Source of the DNA: Saccharibacillus sp. O23
GTDB lineage: Bacteria; Bacillota; Bacilli; Paenibacillales; Paenibacillaceae
NCBI RefSeq assembly: GCF_002205895.1
Contig: NZ_NJDE01000009.1
Span: 186,001-250,000 of the forward strand
Direction of reading: 5' to 3'
DNA: 64,000 nucleotides
The position numbers and the translations under genes were made by a program. Of this stretch, positions 7,947-16,900 are shown piece after piece. The notes below the pieces were generated by a model that was not told the DNA's origin, ran no database searches, and saw nothing but the letters and a program-made list of their open reading frames with translations. Position 1 is the first letter of the stretch. The number at the start of each line of letters is the position of its first letter.

Positions 7947-8543
7947 GTGAAAAAAGGATGGATTGCGGCGGGAGTAGCGGGCGTGCTGGTATTAGGCGGG
8001 AGCGGATTAGCTTATCAGGCTTACGCGGATCAGCCTGCCGAGACGTCGGCCGAAGCTTCGGAAACGAAAGTGATCGATACGAATACCGTAATCAAGGAAG
8101 AGCCCGAGATCGAAGCGGAACAAGAAGCTCCGACATACGATGTGCCGCAAGAGTCGGCTCCGCGTGAAAAAAGTCTCCTGCCGGACTCGTTGATCGATTC
8201 CGACGGCTTGACGATGACGCATAAAGGGATCGGAACAAATGACTTCGGCAGCGGCTTGCGTCAATCGGCGACTTATTTTACCCAGAGCGGTCGTCAGTAT
8301 GCAGCAATCCAGTATTCAGGCACCCCTGAAGAAAACGCGAAATTTTTCCGGCAGATTCCTTCGCTGTACAAAGAACCCACGCTAAATGTGACCATCGGCG
8401 GTCAAGAAGCGATCGCCGTCGACGGGGAATTCCGCCGAGTGGTTCATTTCCGGATCGGAAACGAAGCGCTGCTGATCTCTTCGTGGGACGACAGCGTGGA
8501 AGAACTGGTCGCCGTTGCCGAACAGATCGCGGCTCAGCCATAG
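7947..8543 (+). CDS. Secreted or membrane-anchored protein of unknown function
   Basis: The product has 198 residues from GTG 7947, which follows GGGAGGG at a good distance. An ATG 33 bases upstream is in frame but badly spaced from any ribosome site. Residues 1-28 form a positively charged and hydrophobic signal or anchor (KKGWIAAGVAGVLVLGGSG). An acidic, low-complexity linker follows to about residue 75. The C-terminal half is folded-looking (QSATYFTQSGRQYAAIQYSG, then VDGEFRRVVHFRIGNEALLI) and faintly recalls DUF4367-like extracellular domains. I do not recognise the family with confidence. It is transcribed divergently from metN. Confidence 0.7.
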   Translation: MKKGWIAAGVAGVLVLGGSGLAYQAYADQPAETSAEASETKVIDTNTVIKEEPEIEAEQEAPTYDVPQESAPREKSLLPDSLIDSDGLTMTHKGIGTNDFGSGLRQSATYFTQSGRQYAAIQYSGTPEENAKFFRQIPSLYKEPTLNVTIGGQEAIAVDGEFRRVVHFRIGNEALLISSWDDSVEELVAVAEQIAAQP

Positions 8544-8693
8544 AAGTCTGCTTTCGATTCTTTTCCGATCGGCACATCTTCCGTATCCGCCCGTAAACGG
8601 GAGCATCCGGCCGCACATTTACGAACTCGCCCGCTGAGTCCGAGTCTGCCGCGCTCAGGAGTTCTTGCCCGAGGAGAGGCCGACTGAGCTGCG

Positions 8694-8722
8694 TTGGGAC
8701 GGCGGCTCCTTTCCCGTATAAT
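8694..8722 (+). promoter_or_regulatory. Promoter for the 80-residue protein gene
   Basis: TTGGGA (8694-8699) and a perfect TATAAT (8717-8722) have 17-base spacing, about 80 bases upstream of the start of the 8800 gene. The two boxes together make this one of the clearest promoters in the window. Confidence 0.65.
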
Positions 8723-8799
8723 GATAAACGTTACGTCGGATGTGACCTCGCAGAGGCTTCCGGCGTCGGAAATCGAGAATCGCGAAAGGATGAAGAACA

Positions 8800-9042
8800 T
8801 TGAGTTATACGGAAGTGCTGGAACGGAAAAGCGAGATTCTGAAGAAGACGATGGAGAACTGGATCTTGAAAGAAAACCGCGACGGATTGAACCGCCAGGA
8901 AGCGCACATTTACCGGAATATGCTCAAGGAGCTTCACCAGAACGAACAAGAACTGCATACCGCGCGCGAAGAAGAACGTCCGGAAGCCAAGTCGGCGCAA
9001 GACGCTCCGGCGAATCGCGAACCGGTATCGCAAGGCGTCTGA
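8800..9042 (+). CDS. Small charged helical protein, unknown
   Basis: An 80-residue protein started by TTG with AAAGGA 9 bases upstream. It is rich in Glu, Lys, Arg and Gln (LERKSEILKKTMENWILKEN, then YRNMLKELHQNEQELHTARE) and should be mostly alpha-helical or coiled coil, with a disordered C-terminal tail. No signal peptide or membrane segment is visible. A good promoter lies upstream and a hairpin downstream, which supports a real monocistronic gene. I do not recognise the family. Confidence 0.6.
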   Translation: MSYTEVLERKSEILKKTMENWILKENRDGLNRQEAHIYRNMLKELHQNEQELHTAREEERPEAKSAQDAPANREPVSQGV

Positions 9043-9175
9043 GCGAAAACGCAGCTTCATGGGATCGCCGATTCGAACGAGCATACCCCTAGGACCGCTG
9101 CCGCGCAGCTCGGCGCATCTTGAAGCTTCGCGGCCCGGCTTTTGCATGGAGTTTAAGTGAATCGATCTTAATAGG

Positions 9176-9213
9176 TACGCTCTTTCCCGTTCAAAGCGGG
9201 GAAGGGCGTATTT
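9176..9213. terminator. Hairpin terminator
   Basis: TACGCTCTTTCCCG pairs with CGGGGAAGGGCGTA around a 7-base loop, followed by TTT. It lies between the end of the 80-residue gene and the converging FGE-like gene and could act in both directions. Confidence 0.5.
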
Positions 9214-9279
9214 GATTTCGCCTCCCGCAACCGGCGGTTCGGGCGAAGCCGTTCTTCCGTGCCGTCCATACCTGAAGCG

Positions 9280-10251
9280 TCAGAGCCGCACGATGCGCCG
9301 ATACACGACACCGTCCAGCAGCTCCGGCCAGTCCAGTTCGTGTTCGTACGGATCGCGGAAAGCCGTGGCGACAGGCAGATACCCGAGTTCCCGTCCCAGT
9401 CCGCCGTGCAAAGAAGCTCCGCCGTCGCCGCCTTTGCCCCGTACGCCGCTTGGCGTCACGACCAATTCTTTGCGATAAGGATCGCCGGAAAAGCGCAGGC
9501 CGAATACGTTCGGCTGCTCCAAATCGTAAACGATCGGGCCGTCTTGGGACGAAGTCGTGCCGGAGAAATATTTCAGCCGCATCGAAGGTTCGATCCGGTC
9601 TCCCCACGGAAACAGCGTACGGGCGCCCGCCGCGTAAACATATTCCCATTCGTCTTCGGTCGGCAGGTCGAACGGGTCGGCGATCAGATCTTCCCGCCAC
9701 TCCTCGTACGTCTCGCTGTCGTCGAACAATTGCAAACGGATCTCGCCTTCGACCCGCTCCATGCGCGCGAATTGATAGATCTCCAGACTCTGCTGCGGCA
9801 TCTGCCGGAAATGTTCGAGTTCTTCGAGCAGATCGTCGTCTTCTTCGGGGTCCAGCTTGCTCGGATCGTAATCGAACCAGCCCGCGGAAGAGAAAGCGCG
9901 CTCCACCAGCATCGGGCGGATCGAGACTTCGCGAACAGGCGACATTTGGCTTCGCAGCGCGGTTTTCGTTTCTTCCGGCGACATGCCGAACGAGCGGCCG
10001 AACATTTCGAGCCGTTCTGCGTCCATCGATTCTCCGTCCCATCCCAACCCGGCTTCGTCGCCCGGCACGAACAGAAACTCGGCACCTCCGTAGAGAAAAA
10101 CGCCGGTCTCCGACGACTGCCCGAAGCGTTCGAACGTTTCCGTCCGCACGAATTCGAAGCCTTTCGGCAAAGTCGCTTCCAATTCGCTCATCCGCTGCTG
10201 TTTGACCTCCGAAGATAAATCGTTCCAGATCCGCCTGTGCTGCCAATCCAT
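9280..10251 (-). CDS. FGE/SUMF1-like domain protein
   Basis: A 323-residue protein with no signal peptide. Residues 196-218 read LPTEDEWEY then FPWGD, which is the diagnostic core of the formylglycine-generating-enzyme/EgtB/PvdO fold (PF03781). The C-terminal GLRFSGDPYRKELVVTPSGVRGKGGDGG stretch region corresponds to the usual end of that fold. The first 180 residues are an acidic region I cannot assign. No sulfatase, hercynine or selenoneine gene lies nearby, so the substrate is unknown. The fold call is fairly good; enzymatic activity is not shown. Confidence 0.7.
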   Translation of the reverse strand: MDWQHRRIWNDLSSEVKQQRMSELEATLPKGFEFVRTETFERFGQSSETGVFLYGGAEFLFVPGDEAGLGWDGESMDAERLEMFGRSFGMSPEETKTALRSQMSPVREVSIRPMLVERAFSSAGWFDYDPSKLDPEEDDDLLEELEHFRQMPQQSLEIYQFARMERVEGEIRLQLFDDSETYEEWREDLIADPFDLPTEDEWEYVYAAGARTLFPWGDRIEPSMRLKYFSGTTSSQDGPIVYDLEQPNVFGLRFSGDPYRKELVVTPSGVRGKGGDGGASLHGGLGRELGYLPVATAFRDPYEHELDWPELLDGVVYRRIVRL

Positions 10252-10352
10252 GTTCTCGAACTCCTCTCGTCGTCTGCATGCAAGCCCTTCTTTGCCTGCT
10301 TTCTGTCATTGTAAGGGGATAAGAAACGGAATTTCAATTTTGCGAGAAAACG

Positions 10353-10372
10353 ACACCTTAAGGTGTTATAAT
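10353..10372 (+). promoter_or_regulatory. Palindromic operator abutting a -10 box
   Basis: A perfect 14-bp palindrome, ACACCTTAAGGTGT (10353-10366), directly abuts TATAAT at 10367-10372. It would occupy the promoter spacer of the AHSA1-arsR operon, which fits autorepression by the ArsR-type protein encoded downstream. No good -35 is seen. Confidence 0.65.
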
Positions 10373-10414
10373 AAAAAGAAAATCATTCGGAAATCGAATA
10401 CGGAGGAACTCTTA

Positions 10415-10849
10415 ATGGAAAAATCCGAGCAAAAGCTGCCTGAAATTCGCAAAACGGTAGAATTGAAAGCGCCGATCGCCAAAGTCTGGCAGGCCGTATC
10501 CACGTCGGAAGGACTCAAAGCTTGGTGGATGGATAACAATTTCGAAGCGAAAAAGGGACATGAATTCGTCGTGCGCTCGGCGCAGTTCGGCGAATCGCCC
10601 TGCCGCGTGACGGAACTGGAGTCGCCGCATCGGCTGTCTTTCGATTGGGGCAAAGACTGGACGCTGACGTTCGAGCTGGAAGAGACGGCAGGCGGAGGCA
10701 CTCGTTTTACGCTGATTCATTCCGGTTGGGACGCCGACGCGCACACGGAATTCGGACAGCCGCATTCGGTCGTTCGAGGCATTATGGACGGAGGCTGGGA
10801 AAACATCGTACGGCGGAATCTGGTCGATTACGTGGGCGGAACCGTCTGA
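10415..10849 (+). CDS. SRPBCC/AHSA1-family protein
   Basis: The 144-residue product starts at ATG 10415 after a CGGAGGAAC ribosome site; the open frame upstream is non-coding. It has the START-like/AHSA1 pattern: an N-terminal ELKAPIAKVWQAVSTSEGLKAWW strand-helix block, then LSFDWGKDWTLTFELEE and GGTRFTLIHSGWD. Such proteins are small ligand-binding cups of varied use. It is followed after 3 bases by an ArsR-type regulator, a common pairing in Firmicutes in which the regulator controls both genes. Confidence 0.88.
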   Translation: MEKSEQKLPEIRKTVELKAPIAKVWQAVSTSEGLKAWWMDNNFEAKKGHEFVVRSAQFGESPCRVTELESPHRLSFDWGKDWTLTFELEETAGGGTRFTLIHSGWDADAHTEFGQPHSVVRGIMDGGWENIVRRNLVDYVGGTV

Positions 10850-10852
10850 GTC

Positions 10853-11176
10853 ATGGGTGCGCCGGAACACGATATTTTTCAAGCGATCGCCGACCCGAGC
10901 CGGCGGGCCATGCTGAAGCTGCTGGCGGAAGGCGAACTGCCGATCGCCGCGATCGCGGAGCGGTTTCCGATCAGCCGCACGGCGGTCAACAAACATCTGC
11001 ATGTGCTCGCGAACGCGGGACTGGTCGACAGCCGCCGCGTCGGACGGCAGACCCGGTACCGACTGCGCGTGGAACCGCTCAAGCAGATCGGCGATTGGCT
11101 GTCTTTTTTCGAAGGGTATTGGGACGACAAGTTGTCTGCGCTTCGCGAGTGGGTAGAAGAAGAGGAGCGGTCTTAG
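10853..11176 (+). CDS. ArsR/SmtB-type winged-helix regulator
   Basis: A 107-residue DNA-binding protein with the ArsR layout: IFQAIADPSRRAMLKLLAEG, recognition helix ISRTAVNKHLHVLANAGLV, then the wing RRVGRQTRYRL. It lacks the ELCVCDL metal motif of SmtB/ArsR metal sensors, so it is probably a non-metal SdpR-like member. It lies 3 bases after the AHSA1 gene. The palindrome at the operon promoter is the likely operator. Its stop codon falls inside the loop of the terminator hairpin. Confidence 0.88.
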   Translation: MGAPEHDIFQAIADPSRRAMLKLLAEGELPIAAIAERFPISRTAVNKHLHVLANAGLVDSRRVGRQTRYRLRVEPLKQIGDWLSFFEGYWDDKLSALREWVEEEERS

Positions 11177-11193
11177 AGACCGCTCCTCTTTTT
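11161..11193. terminator. Bidirectional terminator containing the arsR stop codon
   Basis: A 13-bp stem, AGAGGAGCGGTCT with AGACCGCTCCTCT, encloses the loop TAG, which is itself the stop codon of the regulator gene. A T run follows. The converging gene at 11196 ends within a few bases, so the element probably serves both. Confidence 0.85.
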
Positions 11194-11195
11194 GC

Positions 11196-11588
11196 CTACA
11201 AATTACCGGTCACCGTCACGTAATCGCCGACTTCCAGCGCTTGGCGAAGCCACCGCGCGAAGGTCCGCACGAACTCGGCTTCTTCCGCCTCCTCGGTTCG
11301 CAGCGTTTCGAGTTCGTTCGCGATGTCGAGCCAGACGGGGCGGGGGATCGGGTTATCCCAGCAGGGATCGAACTTCTCTTGAACCTCGCCGCTTTGCGGA
11401 TCGATCAGCGGATAACGGCCGCGCAGCTTCGAGATCACGAATTCGGCATCGTCTTCGTACATAAACACGCATCGCTCGTCGAGATCTTCCCCGCTAAGCG
11501 ACGACGGGCAGAAGTCGAAGCCGACGTTACGGGAAGGGCCGTCGTAGCGCAGTTTCATTACCCGAGGAAATTCGTATTTTTCGTTCAT
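11196..11588 (-). CDS. Hypothetical protein
   Basis: A 130-residue, acidic, soluble protein without signal or membrane segments. It contains cysteines in FCPSSLSGEDLDERC and DPCWDNP, and a helical C-terminal half (NELETLRTEEAEEAEFVRTF). I do not recognise the family. It ends against the shared terminator and begins just after the stop of the next minus-strand gene, with a 20-base gap, so it may be the second gene of a two-gene unit. Confidence 0.65.
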   Translation of the reverse strand: MNEKYEFPRVMKLRYDGPSRNVGFDFCPSSLSGEDLDERCVFMYEDDAEFVISKLRGRYPLIDPQSGEVQEKFDPCWDNPIPRPVWLDIANELETLRTEEAEEAEFVRTFARWLRQALEVGDYVTVTGNL

Positions 11589-11608
11589 GGAATCGATGCT
11601 CGCGCTTC

Positions 11609-12262
11609 TTACTTATAATACGAAGTCGTCAACGGAATAAACAGTTTGCCGCCGTCTTTGAGTTCGCCGTACACGTACAGCGAGTTCGAGCCGGAGATGT
11701 TGACGGTGATCGTTTTGAGGCCTTCGCCGCGCGCGACGGCCGTCGATTTCAGTTCTTTGCGCGTATCGCTGTCGAGCACGACGAATTTTTCGATATCTTG
11801 ATTGATCGCCGCCGCTTGAAGCACGAGCGTCGCGTATTTCTTTTTCGGATACAGCATGAAGCTGCTTTCCCGTTTTCCGGTCGCGTCGTCGTAGAAGACT
11901 TCTTTGTAATCTTTGCCGTTGTAGACGGTCTTATCCGGATCTTTCGTTTGGTACATATTGGAGAATCCGTCCGCGATCGGTACGCCCGCCGTTTGTTCGC
12001 CGATCTGAACCGTTCCCTGAGCCGCGTTATAACGGACCGGAACGTCCAACGCGTCGGCCATCGAACGAAGCGGCAGATACGTGGTGTTCTTGTATGTAAT
12101 CGGAGCTTCTTTGGAAGCGAACGCTTGACCGTTCACCTGAATTTTCAAGCCGGGATTCAGAAACGCTTGGATCGGCTGAAGATTGGACGCGGCGAACGCG
12201 CCGACCCCCATACTGAAAAACATCCCTGTTCCGATCAGGGCCGCCATGGTTTTTTTCTTCAT
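11609..12262 (-). CDS. Secreted copper-amine-oxidase-like stalk domain protein
   Basis: A 217-residue secreted protein with signal peptide MKKKTMAALIGTGMFFSMGVGAFA. Residues 40-90 are the stalk domain (PF07833): IQVNGQAF, then TYLPLRSMADALDVPVRYN. Despite its name this domain has no oxidase activity and is a common cell-surface module in Paenibacillus. The C-terminal 100 residues (MLYPKKKYATLVLQAAAINQ and onward) look like a beta-rich binding domain of unknown target. GAGGAGG precedes the start. Confidence 0.8.
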   Translation of the reverse strand: MKKKTMAALIGTGMFFSMGVGAFAASNLQPIQAFLNPGLKIQVNGQAFASKEAPITYKNTTYLPLRSMADALDVPVRYNAAQGTVQIGEQTAGVPIADGFSNMYQTKDPDKTVYNGKDYKEVFYDDATGKRESSFMLYPKKKYATLVLQAAAINQDIEKFVVLDSDTRKELKSTAVARGEGLKTITVNISGSNSLYVYGELKDGGKLFIPLTTSYYK

Positions 12263-12490
12263 GATTAGTGCCTCCTCGTGAAATTTTAAATTATGAGCTT
12301 AAATAAGACCTTATAAGCAAACGTTACCAAAATCAAGAGGCTTTAAAATCTGAGACGAAAGTCCCGAAAAATATGTCTATACAATGAAAACGTATCGATG
12401 GAAGTCGGAAGAAAACGTAAAGGGAGCGCATGTTCGAATTTCTTTCGGGCTGATACAATAAAAGAAAAGCGATCGAACGGAGGAAGAAGG

Positions 12491-13324
12491 GTGTCAGTAT
12501 CGATTATTCGCAAAAAGGTGATTTTGAATAACGTCGAGCTTTTCGTGCTGGATACGGAAACGGAAGGACCGGCGATTCTGTGTCTGCACGGACGATGGGG
12601 AAGAGGAGAGGTCTGGGCGGATCTGATGCGCCGTTACGGGCAGCAGTATCGGGTGATCGCGCCCGACCAACGGGGACACGGCTTAAGCGATAAGCCGCTG
12701 TCCCGGTATACGGCGGAAGAGATGGCGGAAGACGCGGTAGGGCTGTTGGACGCGCTGGGCATCGAATCCTGCGTGCTGCTCGGGCACTCGATGGGCGCGC
12801 AGATCGCCGCGCACGCCGCCGTCATGTTTCCGGATCGCGTAAACAAAGTCGCCATTCTGGACAAAACGCCGGCCGGGCCGCCGCAGAGACTCGAAGCGCC
12901 GCCGGAAGAAATTCCGGATCGCGATCCGTTTACGGGAAGCTGGCCGATGCCTTTTTCGGATCTTGCCGAAGCCCGGCGGTTCATGCGCGAAACGCTCGGA
13001 GATCCGCTCGGCGTCGAATATTTCATGAACAGCTTGGTCGAGACGCCCGAAGGCTACGGTATGATGTTCAGCGGCCGGGCGATGGCGGCCAATATCGCGT
13101 ACAACGTCGACTGGTACGGCATGCTGCCGCGGATCGAATGTCCGACGCTGTTGGTCCGGGCGAAGTACGGCGAAGACATGCCGGACGACGTATGGGAGAA
13201 GGCGAAAAGCCTGCTCAAACACGCGATCGTCCGCGAAATGCCGAACGCCAATCATAACGTGCATTTGAGCGACCCGGATACGTTTTACGGCTTCGTGGAC
13301 GAGCTGCTGCACAGCGAAGACTGA
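12491..13324 (+). CDS. Alpha/beta-hydrolase fold protein
   Basis: The product is 277 residues from GTG 12491, which has GGAGGAAG upstream; the open frame before it is not coding. It shows the oxyanion HGRWGRGEVW block, the RVIAPDQRGHGLSDKP strand-turn, nucleophile elbow LLGHSMGAQ with a normal Ser, and a C-terminal NANHNVHLSDP His. These are the features of an esterase, epoxide hydrolase or lactonase-type enzyme. The substrate cannot be told. Its last 40 bases overlap the end of the converging GNAT gene. Confidence 0.85.
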   Translation: MSVSIIRKKVILNNVELFVLDTETEGPAILCLHGRWGRGEVWADLMRRYGQQYRVIAPDQRGHGLSDKPLSRYTAEEMAEDAVGLLDALGIESCVLLGHSMGAQIAAHAAVMFPDRVNKVAILDKTPAGPPQRLEAPPEEIPDRDPFTGSWPMPFSDLAEARRFMRETLGDPLGVEYFMNSLVETPEGYGMMFSGRAMAANIAYNVDWYGMLPRIECPTLLVRAKYGEDMPDDVWEKAKSLLKHAIVREMPNANHNVHLSDPDTFYGFVDELLHSED

Positions 13325-13788
13325 GCGTTCTTATCCCTTCTCAGATGCAGGATGGGAAACGGTCGGCCTTGATCGTCCGTTTCCGACCGCGCGAATACGC
13401 GGTATCCCAGATGTTCGTAAAATCCGACGGCCTGCGGATTCTGTTCGTTGACGTCGACTTCGTCCGCTCCGGTCCGTTCGGCGGCTTCGCGCATCAGCAG
13501 GCTGCCGACGCCGCGTCCTCTGGCGGCGGGGTCCACGAACAGCATTTCGACTTTTCGTTCGGCAACGCCGAGAAACCCGGCCGGCTCGGAGACGTCTTCT
13601 TCGCCGTTCAGGCAGACGAGCAGCACCGGAATCTGCTGCAATCCGGCGCGGACCTCGGGACGGATGCTTTCGATCTCGGCGGCCGAAAGGAAATCGTGCG
13701 TGGCGCAGACAGAGCGTTCCCAAAGTCCGGTCAAAGCGTCAAGCGTATCGGCGTCCCGCTTCGCGAGGTCGAGACTTATCGTTTGCAT
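13285..13788 (-). CDS. GNAT-family N-acetyltransferase
   Basis: A 167-residue acetyltransferase. The acetyl-CoA binding loop is VDPAARGRGVGSLLMREAAE, preceded by the KVEMLFV strand and followed by VDVNEQNPQAVGFYEHLGYR, the typical GNAT C-terminal half. The RSVCATHDFLSAAEI segment resembles the YjaB/YafP-like branch. The acceptor is unknown. The last 20 codons, which are serine-rich and unlike the rest of the fold, overlap the converging hydrolase gene, so the ancestral stop may have been earlier. Confidence 0.88.
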   Translation of the reverse strand: MQTISLDLAKRDADTLDALTGLWERSVCATHDFLSAAEIESIRPEVRAGLQQIPVLLVCLNGEEDVSEPAGFLGVAERKVEMLFVDPAARGRGVGSLLMREAAERTGADEVDVNEQNPQAVGFYEHLGYRVFARSETDDQGRPFPILHLRRDKNAQSSLCSSSSTKP

Positions 13789-13840
13789 GGATCAATCGCT
13801 CCTTTTCGCGTCAAATCGAATTCAATTCTATCATAAACGC

Positions 13841-13887
13841 AAAAAGCCGTCCCGGCGAACCGAACGATTCGGCAAGCCGGGACGGCT
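13841..13887 (-). terminator. Terminator of the GH81 gene
   Basis: AGCCGTCCCGGC pairs with GCCGGGACGGCT. On the minus strand the stem is followed by a run of T. It lies 17 bases past the stop of the large glucanase gene. Confidence 0.8.
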
Positions 13888-13903
13888 ATTGATGCGTCAT
13901 GAA

Positions 13904-16900
13904 TCAGCGGTATACGTTCAATTCGGAGACCGACCACCAGTAATCCGCGGTTCCGTTCTGCGCGATCCGCAGGTAACGCGCCGTTCGCGGCGCGTCGAAC
14001 GCCGCGTCGATGCCGTCTGCGCTTCCTTCTCCGGATGCTGCCGCTGTCCATTCGATCCCGTCGGCCGAAGTCTCGACCGCGTATGCGCGGGCATAATCGT
14101 CCGGCGCGGAAGCGGAGGCTAAGCGAACGCGGGAGAACGTCGCGGCTTCGCCCAGATCGATCGCGATCCATTGGCCCGCCGTCTGCGTTTCGCCGGAAGA
14201 CCAACGGCTGGAAACGTCGCCGTCAAGCATGGCGGCGATCGGGTAATCTTCGCGCTCCGGCATGGAAGTCGTCACGGTCCAGTCCGTGCGATCCAGCAGC
14301 GTCGGCAGGCCGTCGTCCGGCAGGGCGCCGCCGCTGTCCGGCGCGAATACGGTCAATCCGGATACCGACCACCACTGCGCATGCGAAGCCGTCAGTTCGA
14401 TTCGCGCGTAACGGGCAAGCCGCGGCGCGAACGAAGCGACGGTCCGAGCGCCTGTTCCTTGCATCGTCGCGACAGGCTGTCCCCAGTCCGTGCCGTCGTC
14501 CGAGACGTATACGGCATAAGCGCGCGCGTAATCGTCGGGACTTCCGGCGCTGTCCAGCAGGATCTGACTGAATTCGGTCGGTCGGCCGAAGTCGAGCGTC
14601 AGCCGTTGACCTTCGCGCTGCGGTTCGCCGCTCGACCACCGCGTGCCGGCATCGCCGTCGAGTACGGCAGCCGGTTCTTCGCCGGAGGCGGAAGACGAAG
14701 CTTCCAGATTCCAACCGTCGGGAGTCAAAGCTTTCAGTTTGCCTGTTCCGTTAAGCTGCACGTCGAGTTCGGCGATCGACCACCAGTTGGACGATTCGCC
14801 GGTCTGCACGATTTTGACGTAGCGGGCGGTTTGCGCGGCGAACGTGGCGCGTACGACGGAAGCGCCGTTTTTGCGCCCCGCGGCGACCGGTTCGCTCCAA
14901 GAGCGGCCGTCCTGCGACAGCATGACCCGATAACCGTCCGCCGCGTCGTCGGCCGATCCTCCGGCGTCGATGACGACCGTATCGATCGCGGCCGTGCCGC
15001 CCAGATCGACGGTTACCCACTGTCCGTTCGTTTGCGGACGGCCGGAAGCCCAGCGGGTAGACGCGTCGCCGTCCAGCATCGCTTCGGGCGTCTCGTCGCC
15101 GTTCTGCGCGAAAGCGGTCGCCCGCCATTGATCGCGGCTGCCCGGTCCGCCCGGAAGCGGAGTCTCGGGCTGCGGCGGTCCGCCGTTTCCGCCGCCGAAC
15201 GAAGCGACGCGCAGTTCGGCGATGGACCACCAGTTGTCGGCGCTCGTCGTCGATTCGACGCGGATATACCGAGCCTGACGCGCGCCCAATTCGACCGCGA
15301 TACCCGAAGACCGGCCTTCTCCCGAAGCGACGGGCTCGCCCCAATCTTCGCCGTCTTCCGACACGAACACCCGATACCCGCGGGCGTAATCGCCGCCGCT
15401 CGTGCCGGAGTTCATGAACAGCGTGTCGAAGCTCTGCTTCGAGCCGAGATCGACTTGGAACCATTGCGACGGATTCTGCGCGGAGCCGGACGTCCAACGC
15501 GTCGACAAGCTGCCGTCGATCATGTTCGAGACCGGATCGCTGCCTTGTTCGGAGGAAGCGGTCAACGTCCATTCGGAGCGGTCCAGATAACGGATGCCGG
15601 ACTGGTCGTCCGGCACGACGACGGAATCTTTCGTCGGATCGACCTGCGCCAGCGTTTTGGCAGGCACGACGGCCGAACCGATTTTTCCGCTTTCTTTATA
15701 GAAGCCGACCGTTTTCGGTTCGGCGGACGGATTCCAGACCTCCGCGGAATAGACGCCGTTTTTGCGATACGTCGTGACGGCCGGATCGTCGCTCCAGACG
15801 TCTTGGGCGCGGCTGCCCAGCGCGTTCATCGCGTGGGTGAACCAATAGGCGTTAAAGATCTCGTTCGCCTGCATCACGCTCGGGTCCCATTTGTCCAAGA
15901 CCGCTTCCGAATCGCTCAGGGCTTGGAACGGCCAGATGATATGCTGCCAGCTCCGCTCGGCTTCGGCGCTGCCGCCGCTTTGTTTACGGATATCCGCCAG
16001 CATTCCGTCGTAGAGATCTGCCGCTTTCTGCGGATCGCGTCCGTAATAAGACATCCATTCGCCGAGCGGCAGCCAATGAATGCCGTAGATCTGCTCGGGT
16101 TCGCCGGAGAAGAAGGTGGTGTACGCATACGCGCTGCCGTAGACTTGGCCGGCCGAAGCATGGGCGTATCCCGGCAGGAAATTGTCGCCGTCGTAATCGA
16201 ACCAATACTGCTCGGCGGCTTTGATCTCCGTCGTGAAGCCCCAGATCGCGGCGTCGCGGTAATCGTCGTTGCCGGTCGCTTCGCCCCACATGAATTGTCC
16301 GACCCAGCCGAAGAGCGCTTCGCCGGCCGCTTCCTGATTGTTGCCGCTCGCGTTGTCGGCGAAGCCACCGGCCCACGAATGGCCTTCGTACGGATCGAAG
16401 TTGCGCATCCACGGATACAGATCGTCGGTGCGCGACGGATTGGCGTAGTCGCGGATCAGATGCTCGACCATGCCGCCGTATTCCTGTTTGAAGCTCTCGT
16501 CGTACTGCGCCAGCACCGCCGAAGCGAATACGTAATAGCCGTACGTGAAATGGTGGTCCGTCAGCCCCGTATTCACGCCGAAGCCGCTGGCATACGGGAA
16601 GATCGAACCCCAAGCCGGCGAGTAATGGAAATAATACGAATGCTTAGGCTCGTCCGGGGAATACGTGTACCAGTCGGTCAAAATGCCGCGCAGCGTTTTC
16701 AGGTAAGCGTCGCGCCGCTGCGTATCGCCGATCTGGTCGCTGACCAATACGCCCATCGCCAGCGGATGCAGCTTTTTGCCCTGCCAATACGGATCTTCGC
16801 TCATCAGTCCGCCCGCGATGTCCGCGTCGAGCAGATCCAGATAGGCGCTGAGCTCCACGCGGGAATAACGTTCCGATCCGTCCGGCTCCGCGAACTGCGG

